From contig FZQZ01000001.1 of NCBI GenBank assembly GCA_900199555.1, positions 62,001 to 126,000 of the forward strand: a stretch of 64,000 nt of DNA. Reading direction: 5' to 3'. The translations under genes and the position numbers were made by a program. Shown piece after piece: positions 1 through 10,163 of this stretch. This DNA comes from Prevotellaceae bacterium MN60. Its GTDB lineage: Bacteria > Bacteroidota > Bacteroidia > Bacteroidales > Bacteroidaceae. The stretch's first letter is position 1, and every line of letters starts with the position of its first letter. The notes under the pieces are model-generated. The model was not told the origin of the DNA, ran no database searches, and saw only the letters and a list, made by a program, of their open reading frames with translations.

Positions 1-2547
<2,547 letters not shown>

Positions 2548-2590
2548 TTAGTTGGTAGTTTTTTTAAAAATAGTTGTGTTCATGAATATT

Positions 2591-2608
2591 TGCGTACAAA
2601 TTTACGCA
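2591..2608 (-). promoter_or_regulatory. Promoter -7 box inside a palindrome before the GH2 gene
   Basis: On the minus strand TAAATTTG (2597-2604) fits the Bacteroidetes -7 consensus TAnnTTTG. It is embedded in the inverted repeat TGCGTA-N6-TACGCA (2591-2608). The ATG lies about 45 bases downstream. A repressor or activator bound to this palindrome would cover the promoter. No good TTTG -33 element was found at the usual spacing. Confidence 0.5.
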
Positions 2609-2675
2609 ATTATTCTCAAAAAAAGATGTAACCACCTTGGGATTTATGATTTATTACATCTAAACAGTTTCATTT

Positions 2676-2714
2676 ATCGTATTTCTTGAATGGTTTACAT
2701 TTCTGAAAAACGAT
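2676..2714. other. Imperfect inverted repeat between GH2 promoter and GPx scar
   Basis: ATCGTATTTC (2676-2685) and GAAAAACGAT (2705-2714) form a 10-base inverted repeat with one mismatch around a 19-base loop. It lies just past the stop of the glutathione peroxidase remnant and may be its old terminator. No clear U-tract follows. The rest of 2609-2743 shows nothing recognisable. Confidence 0.25.
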
Positions 2715-2743
2715 ATTTTAGTTATTGAGCTAGAAAACAAGAC

Positions 2744-2957
2744 TTACTTCATCTGCATATCGGCCTCAATCGTTGCAATTTGATCCCGTGACTCATAGCG
2801 TTTAATGACTTTACCGTCACGATTAACAAGGAATTTAGTAAAATTCCACTTAATGTCACCACCACCAGCCTGTTCCTTTAACCAAGTGTATAAAGGATGG
2901 GCATTTTCGCCGTTCACTTCAATCTTGTCGAACTGCGGGAAGTGTATGTCATAGCCA
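2744..2957 (-). pseudogene. Glutathione peroxidase, C-terminal fragment
   Basis: About 70 codons on the minus strand read as the C-terminal half of a glutathione peroxidase. 'HFPQFDKIEVNGENAHPLYT' and 'IKWNFTKFLVNRDGKVIKRY' are family signatures and include the conserved Trp-Asn of the active site. The stop is TAA at 2744-2746. The N-terminal half with the catalytic Cys is absent, there is no start codon, and homology ends abruptly near 2957 where another gene's tail begins on the opposite strand. It is a broken gene left by a deletion or recombination, not a functional enzyme. Confidence 0.75.
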
Positions 2958-3013
2958 CGATGAAACCACTCAATCCAGAGACGATAAAACTGATATTCAA
3001 AAAGCAGAAATAA
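2954..3013 (+). pseudogene. Remnant of the C-terminal tail of an ABM-type protein
   Basis: The + strand reads 'ATMKPLNPETIKLIFKKQK' and a stop. This nearly repeats the last residues of the intact amidohydrolase-ABM fusion at 5432-6787 ('PTMKPLDPKTMKLIFKKQR'). About 19 codons survive; everything upstream is replaced by the glutathione peroxidase fragment. It shows that a second, diverged copy of that gene or of its ABM part once lay here. Confidence 0.65.
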
Positions 3014-3014
3014 T

Positions 3015-3068
3015 ATGGACTACGTAAAACCTGGGAACTCAGACCTGCGTGCCTCACAACCTCTCTAG
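3015..3068 (+). pseudogene. Remnant of the N-terminus of an aldo/keto reductase
   Basis: Two bases after the stop of the ABM remnant an ATG opens 'MDYVKPGNSDLRASQPL' and stops at 3066-3068. 'MxYxxLGNSDLxVS' is the usual N-terminus of one aldo/keto reductase branch, different from the branch of the intact reductase at 11350-12195. The rest of the gene is gone. The tight spacing suggests it followed the ABM gene in an operon. Confidence 0.5.
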
Positions 3069-3161
3069 CATGATGGCCGTCAGCAAGCCCGTGATGAGTG
3101 AGGAACCCGTCTGGGTGGCAGCAAGCAGAAACAAATAGTCATTGACACCCTCGGACGACAT
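3054..3161 (-). CDS. Short hydrophobic ORF behind the AraC gene
   Basis: An ATG one base after the AraC stop opens 35 codons, including the hydrophobic run 'YLFLLAATQTGSSLITGLL'. It could be one membrane segment, perhaps part of a broken transporter, and it overlaps the aldo/keto reductase remnant on the other strand. I recognise no family. It may be translated by coupling to the regulator or may be chance sequence in a decayed region. Confidence 0.2.
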   Translation of the reverse strand: MSSEGVNDYLFLLAATQTGSSLITGLLTAIMLERL

Positions 3162-3162
3162 G

Positions 3163-4089
3163 TCACGATGCAATGTCTGTCTTTGAGCCAGCATCGGATT
3201 TCCCTAAGAACTCGCTGGGCGTAAGTCCCGTGATGCGCTTGAAGAGACGAGTGAAATGGTGGGGAAAATCGAATCCGAGCAGGCGGGAGGTCTCGCTGAT
3301 GTTGTGACCCTGCATCAACAGACTTTTCGCCTGATTGATTATATAATTATGTATGTAACCGATAGCTGTGCCACCTGTTGCCTTATGGACAATATCGCCA
3401 AAATAACGAGGCGAATAAGCCAGTTCGGAAGCGCACCAAGCGACGGTAGGCAAACCCTGCATCAGCTGACGGTTCTCACGAAAATAGGTTTGAAGCAAGT
3501 TGTGAAAGCGCTTCAGCAGGTCAGCCTCTCCCCTGTCCTCTTCGAAAAGCTGGCGCTGATAGATACGATTACAGTATTCCAGTATCAGGCGCAGATAAGC
3601 CAGCAGCACATTTCTCAAAGACGGGGAGTCCTCGTGTGTCTGCAACTCTTGTCGCATCTGGGTCACCAGTTGCGTGATACAGAGCCATTCGTCGGGCTCC
3701 ATGCGCAGCGAACCATCAAAGAAATACGAGAAGAACTGATAGCGGTCTATCTGGCGTTCCAGTTCAGTGCCGTGCAACAGTTCAGGCGACCACAGCAATA
3801 CCCAACCACATAACGAGATACGCTCGCCATTGTCTTCCAATCCGCCTATCTGTCCTGGTTCCACTGCAATGATTGAACCATCGCTCACCTGCAGTTTTCG
3901 CATGCCATATGAGAGATTGAGGGGGAACTGTCGCTGGATAAACAGTCCATACACGCCATAGTTGTTTAGGCTATGACGGAAGGGTGCCAGCTCGTCGTAA
4001 TGGATGATGCTAATTAATGGGTGCAACACCGGAGCATCCACATAACGAGCATAGTCGTTGGGGCTGTCTACCTTCAAAATATTCCTCAT
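3163..4089 (-). CDS. AraC-family transcriptional regulator (YqhC-like position)
   Basis: 308 aa cytoplasmic regulator. The N-terminal 190 residues are the cupin-like sensor part; the last about 100 hold the double helix-turn-helix of AraC proteins ('ISETSRLLGFDFPHHFTRLFKRITGLTPSEF'-type motif, split here for brevity as 'SRLLGFDFPHHFTRLFKR' and 'TGLTPSEF'). It is divergent from the YqhD-like dehydrogenase gene with 158 bases between. In E. coli the AraC protein YqhC activates yqhD in the same head-to-head layout, so control of the + strand cluster is the natural inference. Start is the ATG at 4089, eight bases past its -7 box, so the transcript has almost no leader. Confidence 0.88.
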   Translation of the reverse strand: MRNILKVDSPNDYARYVDAPVLHPLISIIHYDELAPFRHSLNNYGVYGLFIQRQFPLNLSYGMRKLQVSDGSIIAVEPGQIGGLEDNGERISLCGWVLLWSPELLHGTELERQIDRYQFFSYFFDGSLRMEPDEWLCITQLVTQMRQELQTHEDSPSLRNVLLAYLRLILEYCNRIYQRQLFEEDRGEADLLKRFHNLLQTYFRENRQLMQGLPTVAWCASELAYSPRYFGDIVHKATGGTAIGYIHNYIINQAKSLLMQGHNISETSRLLGFDFPHHFTRLFKRITGLTPSEFLGKSDAGSKTDIAS

Positions 4090-4097
4090 ATCGGGAA

Positions 4098-4105
4098 CAA
4101 AGATA
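4098..4105 (-). promoter_or_regulatory. Promoter -7 box for the left AraC gene
   Basis: TATCTTTG on the minus strand fits TAnnTTTG exactly. The ATG at 4089 is only eight bases beyond, leaving a leader of a few bases at most. No TTTG -33 was found at the expected distance. Confidence 0.55.
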
Positions 4106-4159
4106 CATAAAATAGTCTAATAATGGTAGAAATTTAATGGTTTTTTAGCGCTTTCTGCG

Positions 4160-4184
4160 AAATTGGTATATAATCAGCCAATTT
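4160..4184. promoter_or_regulatory. Inverted repeat, candidate operator in the AraC/ADH gap
   Basis: AAATTGG (4160-4166) and CCAATTT (4178-4184) form a perfect 7-base inverted repeat with an 11-base spacer. It lies just upstream of the dehydrogenase -7 box, about where an activator would bind, and could serve both divergent genes. Confidence 0.4.
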
Positions 4185-4212
4185 GTGTAATAGCTATATA
4201 ATATATAATGTG

Positions 4213-4220
4213 TACCTTTG
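4213..4220 (+). promoter_or_regulatory. Promoter -7 box for the left redox operon
   Basis: TACCTTTG is an exact TAnnTTTG match 27 bases before the dehydrogenase ATG. The nearest TTTG upstream is 27 bases away, too far for a normal -33 element, which fits a promoter that needs an activator. Confidence 0.6.
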
Positions 4221-4247
4221 CACCCAGAAACTTAAAACTATATAATT

Positions 4248-5414
4248 ATGTTAGGCAATTTTACATTCCACAATCCTACGAAGTTGCACTTTGGTGAGGA
4301 TTCTTTAAGCAAACTGAGTGAAGAACTGAAAAACTATGGCAAGAAGGTGATGCTCTGCTATGGTGGTGGTAGCATCAAGCGCAACGGCATCTACAACCTG
4401 GTGATGGCTGAGTTGAAAAAGGCTGGCTGCGAGGTGGTAGAGATGGCGGGTGTGATGCCAAACCCTACTATAGAAAAGGTATTAGAAGGTGCCCACACGG
4501 CTCGCAAGGAGAATGTCGATTTCATCCTTGGCGTGGGCGGTGGCTCTACCGTTGACTACTGCAAGGCCGTAGCCGGAAGTGCTTGGTACGATGGTGACCC
4601 TTGGGAGTATTACTTCAAGAACTGGCAACCGATGACGTGCCGCTGGATTCCCGTAGGATGTGTGCTGACGATGGCTGGCACAGGCTCTGAGATGGACAGT
4701 TGTTCGGTTATCTCCAGTCACACGGAAAACCGCAAGTTGTTCTATAACTTCCGTAACCCAGATTTCTCCATTCTCAACCCTCGCTTCACCTTCACCGTTC
4801 CCAAGTATCAGATGGTGGCTGGTATCTACGACATCATGAGTCATATTCTGGAGCAGTATCTCTCGGGCACAGACGACAACACCAGCGACTATATCGCCGA
4901 AGGACTGATGCGCTCACTTATCGTCAGCAGCCGCAAGGCTAACGTGAATTCTGAGGACTACGAGGCTCGCTCGAACATCATGTGGACAGCCACTTGGGCA
5001 CTCAACACACTCATCGACCGCGCTAAGGCCACCGACTGGATGGTGCACATGCTGGGTCAGGCTGTGGCTGCCTATACCGATGCCACTCACGGTCACACCC
5101 TCGCTGCCGTCAGCGGTGCCTACTACCGTCTGCTCATCAGCAAGTCGCCCGATGCCGTGCAGAAGTTCAAGCGTCTGGCCATGAACGTATGGGGCGTTTC
5201 TGCCAAGGTTAAGACCGACGAGCAGGTTGCGATGGAAGGTCTGGAGACGATGGAGCAGTGGATGCGCGAACTGGGATTGGCGATGAATATCACCGAATGT
5301 GGTGCCAAGCCAGAGCTGATTGAGGGAATGGCTGATGCCTGCCCCATCTGTCAGGGTGGCTACTACATCTTGAATCGCGACGAAGTAGTACAAGTACTGA
5401 AGGATAGTTTATAG
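4248..5414 (+). CDS. Iron-type alcohol dehydrogenase, YqhD-like
   Basis: 388 aa cytoplasmic enzyme of the group III metal-dependent alcohol dehydrogenases. 'GGGS' at 39-42 lines up with the NADP-binding loop of YqhD, and the metal ligands fall at D195, H199, H267 and H281, almost the same numbers as in E. coli YqhD. It likely reduces short or toxic aldehydes with NADPH. First gene of a + strand cluster; a second paralogue lies at 10164-11336 on the other strand. The two share the same N-terminal pattern (MLGNFxxxNPTKLxFG) and length but have diverged. Substrate cannot be read from the sequence. Confidence 0.9.
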   Translation: MLGNFTFHNPTKLHFGEDSLSKLSEELKNYGKKVMLCYGGGSIKRNGIYNLVMAELKKAGCEVVEMAGVMPNPTIEKVLEGAHTARKENVDFILGVGGGSTVDYCKAVAGSAWYDGDPWEYYFKNWQPMTCRWIPVGCVLTMAGTGSEMDSCSVISSHTENRKLFYNFRNPDFSILNPRFTFTVPKYQMVAGIYDIMSHILEQYLSGTDDNTSDYIAEGLMRSLIVSSRKANVNSEDYEARSNIMWTATWALNTLIDRAKATDWMVHMLGQAVAAYTDATHGHTLAAVSGAYYRLLISKSPDAVQKFKRLAMNVWGVSAKVKTDEQVAMEGLETMEQWMRELGLAMNITECGAKPELIEGMADACPICQGGYYILNRDEVVQVLKDSL

Positions 5415-5431
5415 TTGATAGTTTAGAGTTA

Positions 5432-6787
5432 ATGTTCAATTTTCAACGTTCAATATTATTGCTGAGTCTTATGATAGCAGCAAACGGTTTCGCTCAGGGC
5501 GTGATTGATGTGCACTCACACCTCATCACTCCTGAGTTTGTGTCGACTCTTGAAAACGAGGGACGACTGATGGACGAGGGATTTCCCTTGCCGAAGTACG
5601 ATGTGGAGAATCATCTCAGATGGATGGACGAGGCTGGTGTGGAGACATCGGTATTGACATTGGGGGCACCACAACCTTCGTCAGCGGAGATGGTGAGAAA
5701 AACCAATGAGGCTGCCGCTCGTATCAAGAAGGAGCACCCTGAACGATTCCTGTTCTGTGCTGCCCTACCCCTACCCGATGTCTCGAAAGCCATTGAGGAG
5801 GTGAAATATGCACTTGATGTATTGAAGGCTGACGGCATTAAACTGGCAACAAACGTAAACGGACAGTATCTTGGCGCACCAGAACTCGATACGCTTTTCT
5901 CGGTCTTGAACGAGCGTAAGGCAGTGGTAATCCTACATCCCCATCGCCCTGAGCCAGTGAACAAGCAGGTGATGCAGCAGACACCGCTCGCCATGCAGGA
6001 GTATCTCTCGGAAACTACCCGTGCCGTATCGAATATGATCAGTCGCAACGTGTTGGCCCGCTATAATAATATAAAGGTAATAGTGCCCCATTGCGGTGCC
6101 TATCTGCCACTTGCCATCCCTCGTATGAAATCGCTGACGCCCGTGATGCAGACCAACAAGATGGTAGGTGAGATTGACTACGAGACCAACCTCCGAACCC
6201 TCTACTACGACCTTGCAGGGGCACACTCTCCCGAGGTCATCCGCATGCTGCTCACCATCACCACACCTGACCATCTGCTCTATGGTTCCGACTATCCCTA
6301 CGTCGCTCCGCAAGTGCTCACACAGAGTCTGGCAAGAATGAAGGACTATCTCTCGAAAGATCCCGACCTGGCACCATTAAAGGACATGATTCTGTGGAAG
6401 AATGCGAAATGGCTGTTAGAACAGACAGGAGAAAAGCCATCAGCAGCCATCGCCACAGCAAACATGATTGTCCGCATTGCTGAGATTGAGGTCTATCCGC
6501 AGTATCTGGAGGAATACTTAGCCTTTGCCAACGAGGTGGATCGCCTGAGTATAGAGCGCGAGCCTGGTGTCATCTGCCTGTACCCCATGCAGAGTGCCGA
6601 AGACTCATGCCAGATTCGCATCCTCGAAATCTATGCCTCCGATGAATCCTATCAGCAGCATCTCAAGACCGACCACTTCCAGAAGTACAAGCAGGGCACA
6701 CTCCACATGGTGAAAGACCTGAAACTACCAACGATGAAGCCGCTCGACCCAAAGACAATGAAACTGATATTCAAAAAGCAGAGATAA
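5432..6787 (+). CDS. Exported amidohydrolase fused to an ABM (monooxygenase-like) domain
   Basis: 451 aa. A signal peptide covers about residues 1-22 (ANGFAQ|G). Residues 23 to about 335 are an amidohydrolase-2 domain of the ACMSD/decarboxylase type: metal motif 'IDVHSH' (D26, H28, H30), 'ILHPHRP', 'VPHCGAY' and 'GSDYPYV'. Residues about 345-440 form a ferredoxin-like ABM domain ('YLEEYLAFANEVDRLSIEREPGV' region, 'EIYASDESYQQHL'). Enzymes of the first type decarboxylate or hydrolyse cyclic carboxylates; ABM domains are often dimeric oxygenases or dehalogenase-like. I know of no described reaction for this exported fusion. A decayed copy of its tail lies at 2954-3013. Confidence 0.78.
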   Translation: MFNFQRSILLLSLMIAANGFAQGVIDVHSHLITPEFVSTLENEGRLMDEGFPLPKYDVENHLRWMDEAGVETSVLTLGAPQPSSAEMVRKTNEAAARIKKEHPERFLFCAALPLPDVSKAIEEVKYALDVLKADGIKLATNVNGQYLGAPELDTLFSVLNERKAVVILHPHRPEPVNKQVMQQTPLAMQEYLSETTRAVSNMISRNVLARYNNIKVIVPHCGAYLPLAIPRMKSLTPVMQTNKMVGEIDYETNLRTLYYDLAGAHSPEVIRMLLTITTPDHLLYGSDYPYVAPQVLTQSLARMKDYLSKDPDLAPLKDMILWKNAKWLLEQTGEKPSAAIATANMIVRIAEIEVYPQYLEEYLAFANEVDRLSIEREPGVICLYPMQSAEDSCQIRILEIYASDESYQQHLKTDHFQKYKQGTLHMVKDLKLPTMKPLDPKTMKLIFKKQR

Positions 6788-6789
6788 CG

Positions 6790-7368
6790 ATGCATAAGTA
6801 TTTATTATTTTTAGCCGCCATGCTGTTCTGCAGCTGTTCTGCAGACAACGAAGCGAAAGCAGAAACACCTACTATGAATAAAATTTATATCACTATCGAT
6901 GGACAAACGCAAAGCGCGACACTTGTGGACAATGATGCCACACGCGAGTTGGTTGCTGCACTGCAAGATGCGCCCATCACGGTCACGCTCAACGACAACA
7001 ATTTTGAGATTTGGGGGGCTTTGGGCAGATCACTGACAACGAAAAACGAGCAGATGACAGCCCAGCCCGGAGATGTCGTTCTCTATAGCGGACAATACAT
7101 ATGTATCTTCTATGGTTCTAACCCCTATAGCTATACACGTTTAGGACATATCGACGGACTGTCAGAAAGTGAACTTCGCACATTCCTGAAGGCTGGCCAA
7201 AACAACATCAGTGTTACGCTATCGCTTGCAGAGACTACAGGCATCAATACTGTTAAGAGTGACAAGTTAAAAGATAAAAGTTGCTATACTCTGCAAGGCA
7301 CATTAGCTCAGGCTGGACATAAAGGAATCATAATTCAAAACGGTAAAAAGATAATTAGAAAACAATGA
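6790..7368 (+). CDS. Lipoprotein with cyclophilin-like fold and C-terminal sorting-type tail
   Basis: 192 aa. A lipobox ends at Cys14 or Cys16 (LFCSC), so it should be anchored in the periplasm or outer membrane. The middle (about 30-145) matches the small 'cyclophilin-like fold' family often found next to flavodoxins ('IWGALGRSL', 'PGDVVLYSGQYICIFYG'). The last about 35 residues ('YTLQGTLAQAGHKGIIIQNG' then KK) resemble the beta-sandwich tails of Bacteroidetes secreted proteins. It starts two bases after the fusion gene and its stop overlaps the next start in ATGA. Function unknown. Confidence 0.6.
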   Translation: MHKYLLFLAAMLFCSCSADNEAKAETPTMNKIYITIDGQTQSATLVDNDATRELVAALQDAPITVTLNDNNFEIWGALGRSLTTKNEQMTAQPGDVVLYSGQYICIFYGSNPYSYTRLGHIDGLSESELRTFLKAGQNNISVTLSLAETTGINTVKSDKLKDKSCYTLQGTLAQAGHKGIIIQNGKKIIRKQ

Positions 7369-7901
7369 AAAAAGTTATAGTTATTTCCACAAGTCTGCGT
7401 CACGGCTCAAACAGCGACATGTTAGCAGACAAGTTCGTTGAAGGAGCAAAGGCTGCCGGAAACAAAGTAGAGAAGATTTCTCTTGTAGGTAAGAATATAC
7501 AGTTTTGCAAAGGCTGCTTCGGTTGCCAAAAGCTGGGCCGCTGTGTCATCAACGACGATGTGAACGACATCATGGCAAAGGTACTGGAGGCCGATGTAGT
7601 ATGTTGGGCTACACCTATTTACTATTATGAGATGAGCGGTCAGATGAAGACCCTCATAGACCGCATGAACGGTATGTACGAACAGGATTATCAGTTCCGC
7701 GATGTCTATATGCTGTCAACGGCAGCAGAAGACGAGGACGATACTTCGACGAGAGCAGAAGCAGGCCTGAAAGGATGGGTGGATTGCTATCCTAAGTCAC
7801 GCATGGCTGGCACACTATTCTGTGGAGGCGTGAACGAAGCTCGTGAGATAATGGGTAATCCCAAACTCCAAGAGGCATTTGAATTAGGAGAAAAGGTATA
7901 A
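7365..7901 (+). CDS. NAD(P)H-dependent FMN reductase / iron-sulfur flavoprotein-like
   Basis: 178 aa flavodoxin-fold protein. The phosphate loop of FMN is 'STSLRHGSNSDML' near residue 8. Four cysteines at 48, 51, 54 and 60 (C-x2-C-x2-C-x5-C) resemble the compact cluster motif of iron-sulfur flavoproteins, so a 4Fe-4S cluster is possible; 'TPIYYYEMSGQMKTLIDRM' is the family's second flavin loop. It probably moves electrons from NAD(P)H to a quinone, nitro compound or partner enzyme. Translation is coupled to the upstream gene (ATGA overlap). Confidence 0.78.
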   Translation: MKKVIVISTSLRHGSNSDMLADKFVEGAKAAGNKVEKISLVGKNIQFCKGCFGCQKLGRCVINDDVNDIMAKVLEADVVCWATPIYYYEMSGQMKTLIDRMNGMYEQDYQFRDVYMLSTAAEDEDDTSTRAEAGLKGWVDCYPKSRMAGTLFCGGVNEAREIMGNPKLQEAFELGEKV

Positions 7902-7919
7902 CATAGAAAGTAGAGAAAA

Positions 7920-9044
7920 ATGAAAAGGTCTTTTTTTGCCACGATACTGATATGCAGTATCCTCGTAGCATGTAACAACAAACAAACTACTAATAACGAT
8001 ATGGAACAGAAGTTAGAATTGACGCAGGAGTGGGACAAAGTGTTCCCGCTGAGCGAGAAGGTGAACCACAAGAAGGTGACGTTTAAAACACAGTATGGAC
8101 TGACGCTGGCGGCAGACCTTTATACGCCGAAGGATAGCAAAGGTAAGATGGCAGCCATCGCCGTCTCTGGGCCTTTCGGCGCCGTGAAGGAGCAGTGCAG
8201 TGGACTCTATGCCATGAAGATGGCAGAGCGTGGTTTCGTAGCACTCGCTTTCGACCCTTCCTATACAGGTGAGAGCAGCGGTGAACCGCGTCGTACAGCT
8301 TCGCCCGACATCAATACCGAGGACTTTATGGCTGCTGTCGATTTCCTGTCGAAACAAGACAATGTGGATGCCGAACGGATTGGCATCATCGGCATTTGCG
8401 GTTGGGGTGGCATCGCACTGAATGCTGCCGCTACCGATACTCGCATCAAGGCTACCGTAGCCTCTACGATGTATGATATGACTCGTGTCAGTGGCAACGA
8501 CTATAACGATGCTTTCGACAACGAGCAGTGGCGTCATAGGAACCGCGAAAACCTTTCAAAGCAACGCCTCACCGACCCCAACGCGATGGCTGGAGGTGTG
8601 CTGGACACCGTTCCCCCACAAGCGCCTAACTTCGTGCACGACTACTACGACTATTACAAGACCCCACGCGGCTACCACAAGCGTTCCGGCAATTCCAACG
8701 ACGGCTGGCGCGTCATCGGAACACAGGCCTATGCCAACAGCCGTTTCCTCTACTACATCAACGAGATCCGCTCTGCTGTTCTCGTGATGCATGGTGCTGA
8801 TGCCCATTCACGCTACTTTGGCGAGGCTGCTTATCATTATATGGTTGACGGAAAGGCTGAAGGTTACAAGTTTGTGGGTGAGCCGAATCCCAACCCCGAG
8901 AACAAAGAGTTGCTCATCATCCCCGACGCCTCTCACTGCGACCTCTACGATGGCGGCTACGAGGAAAAGTCAGGTCAGGGTCTACCCAAGAACATGATTC
9001 CGTGGAATAAGCTGGCAGAGTTTTTCACCAAGAATTTGAAGTAA
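7920..9044 (+). CDS. Alpha/beta hydrolase lipoprotein with Cys nucleophile
   Basis: 374 aa. The lipobox 'ILVACNN' gives a lipid-linked Cys18. The hydrolase fold follows from about residue 50. The nucleophile elbow reads 'GICGWGG' with Cys160 where esterases have Ser, as in dienelactone hydrolases. The acid is probably the Asp in 'VMHGADAHS' and the base the His in 'PDASHCDLYD'. It is the last gene of the left cluster and converges on the CMD-cupin gene with 23 bases between. Likely acts on lactones or activated esters outside the cytoplasm; substrate unknown. Confidence 0.8.
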   Translation: MKRSFFATILICSILVACNNKQTTNNDMEQKLELTQEWDKVFPLSEKVNHKKVTFKTQYGLTLAADLYTPKDSKGKMAAIAVSGPFGAVKEQCSGLYAMKMAERGFVALAFDPSYTGESSGEPRRTASPDINTEDFMAAVDFLSKQDNVDAERIGIIGICGWGGIALNAAATDTRIKATVASTMYDMTRVSGNDYNDAFDNEQWRHRNRENLSKQRLTDPNAMAGGVLDTVPPQAPNFVHDYYDYYKTPRGYHKRSGNSNDGWRVIGTQAYANSRFLYYINEIRSAVLVMHGADAHSRYFGEAAYHYMVDGKAEGYKFVGEPNPNPENKELLIIPDASHCDLYDGGYEEKSGQGLPKNMIPWNKLAEFFTKNLK

Positions 9045-9067
9045 TATGAGAAGATTTTTTTGCTATA

Positions 9068-10162
9068 TTAATCATGATGATGACGATATGAAGATGCATT
9101 ATAGGTAGCATCATCTACAGGCTCGCACCACTCGTTACCGGCTCCTTCCTGAACATCCTTATGATAGGTCAGGTGTTGGAACCAAGAGTCTTTCTGTGCT
9201 CCATGCCAATGTTTGACTTCTGCGGGTACGGCGATGACAGTGCCGGGAGTCATCTCAACGGGAGCCTTGCCCCATTCCTGATACCAGCCGCGCCCAGCAA
9301 CGCAGATGAGCACTTGTACCTGCTTGTGGTGAATATGCCAGTTATTGCGGCAGCAAGGCTCGAAGGTGACGTTCATCACACCACCACCGACATCTGCCAG
9401 ATAGCTCTGACCAATGAAATACTTTCCGTAAGGATTAGGCTCGCCCTTGGGCCACTTGGTGTTCAGGGTGTAACCTTCGTTGCAGAGCCAAGTGCAGAGC
9501 TCATCGACCTGTTGCTTTAAGTTGCCCATATTCACGGCGCCCTGCTTGTGGGCAGCCAGTTGTGGAGCAACACCATCGAGACCGCTCAGGGCTGCTACGG
9601 TTACTATCTCGCGATCTGCAGCAGAGAGCTGGTCGCCAGCGAAGATGTCACCAAAGAGGTGTGACTTCAAATAGTAGTCGTCCTGCGGACAGAACTCATA
9701 GTTAAAGGGCTTTCCTGAGAGTTGTGTCTGGTTCTTCACGCCCAGTTCGTAAGCCTTCTTAGCATCATCCCACTCTGCAGGACGCTTCCAAGGCTTGCCT
9801 TCTTGCCATTCCGGCTGCTTGTTGGCTTTGCCTTCGTCCGTCACGACTCGACCATCTTCGAGCAAGCTCGGATGGCTCTCGCTGCTCCGTCCGTTCTCCA
9901 ACACCTTGCTCAGCACGCCAAGTGCATTCAGCGAACGTGGAAAGCCGGTATAGGCATAGAGTTGCGAGAAGGCCTCCTTCAGTTCGTTGATGGTTACGCC
10001 CTTGTTGAGAGCCATACGCACGGTAGGCTCCAAACGATTCATATCACCCTGTGCCATGAGGCAGGCACATGCTGCCAATCCCTTTTGACGCTCTGTCAAC
10101 GTCTGTGCATCTGCTGTTGCCATCATCAATAATGCTACAAATAAATAGACGATTCGTTTCAT
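9068..10162 (-). CDS. Exported double carboxymuconolactone decarboxylase (CMD)-cupin fusion
   Basis: 364 aa. Signal peptide 1-19 (TADA|Q). A first CMD-like domain (about 25-115, 'LNKGVTINELKEAFSQLYAYTGFPR') is followed by a linker and a second (about 150-235, 'LSAADREIVTVAALSGL'), then a cupin (about 255-345) with a metal set 'HIHHKQVQVL' and 'VKHWHGA'. CMD proteins are decarboxylases or peroxidase-like antioxidants; here the classical CxxC pair is not evident. The start lies two bases after the dehydrogenase stop, so the two are co-translated. An oxidative or aldehyde stress role is inferred from neighbours. Confidence 0.78.
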   Translation of the reverse strand: MKRIVYLFVALLMMATADAQTLTERQKGLAACACLMAQGDMNRLEPTVRMALNKGVTINELKEAFSQLYAYTGFPRSLNALGVLSKVLENGRSSESHPSLLEDGRVVTDEGKANKQPEWQEGKPWKRPAEWDDAKKAYELGVKNQTQLSGKPFNYEFCPQDDYYLKSHLFGDIFAGDQLSAADREIVTVAALSGLDGVAPQLAAHKQGAVNMGNLKQQVDELCTWLCNEGYTLNTKWPKGEPNPYGKYFIGQSYLADVGGGVMNVTFEPCCRNNWHIHHKQVQVLICVAGRGWYQEWGKAPVEMTPGTVIAVPAEVKHWHGAQKDSWFQHLTYHKDVQEGAGNEWCEPVDDATYNASSYRHHHD

Positions 10163-10163
10163 A

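Noticed and set aside
4182-4185. TTTG as -33 element for the left dehydrogenase
   Set aside because: It is 27 bases from the -7 box; normal spacing is 19-21.
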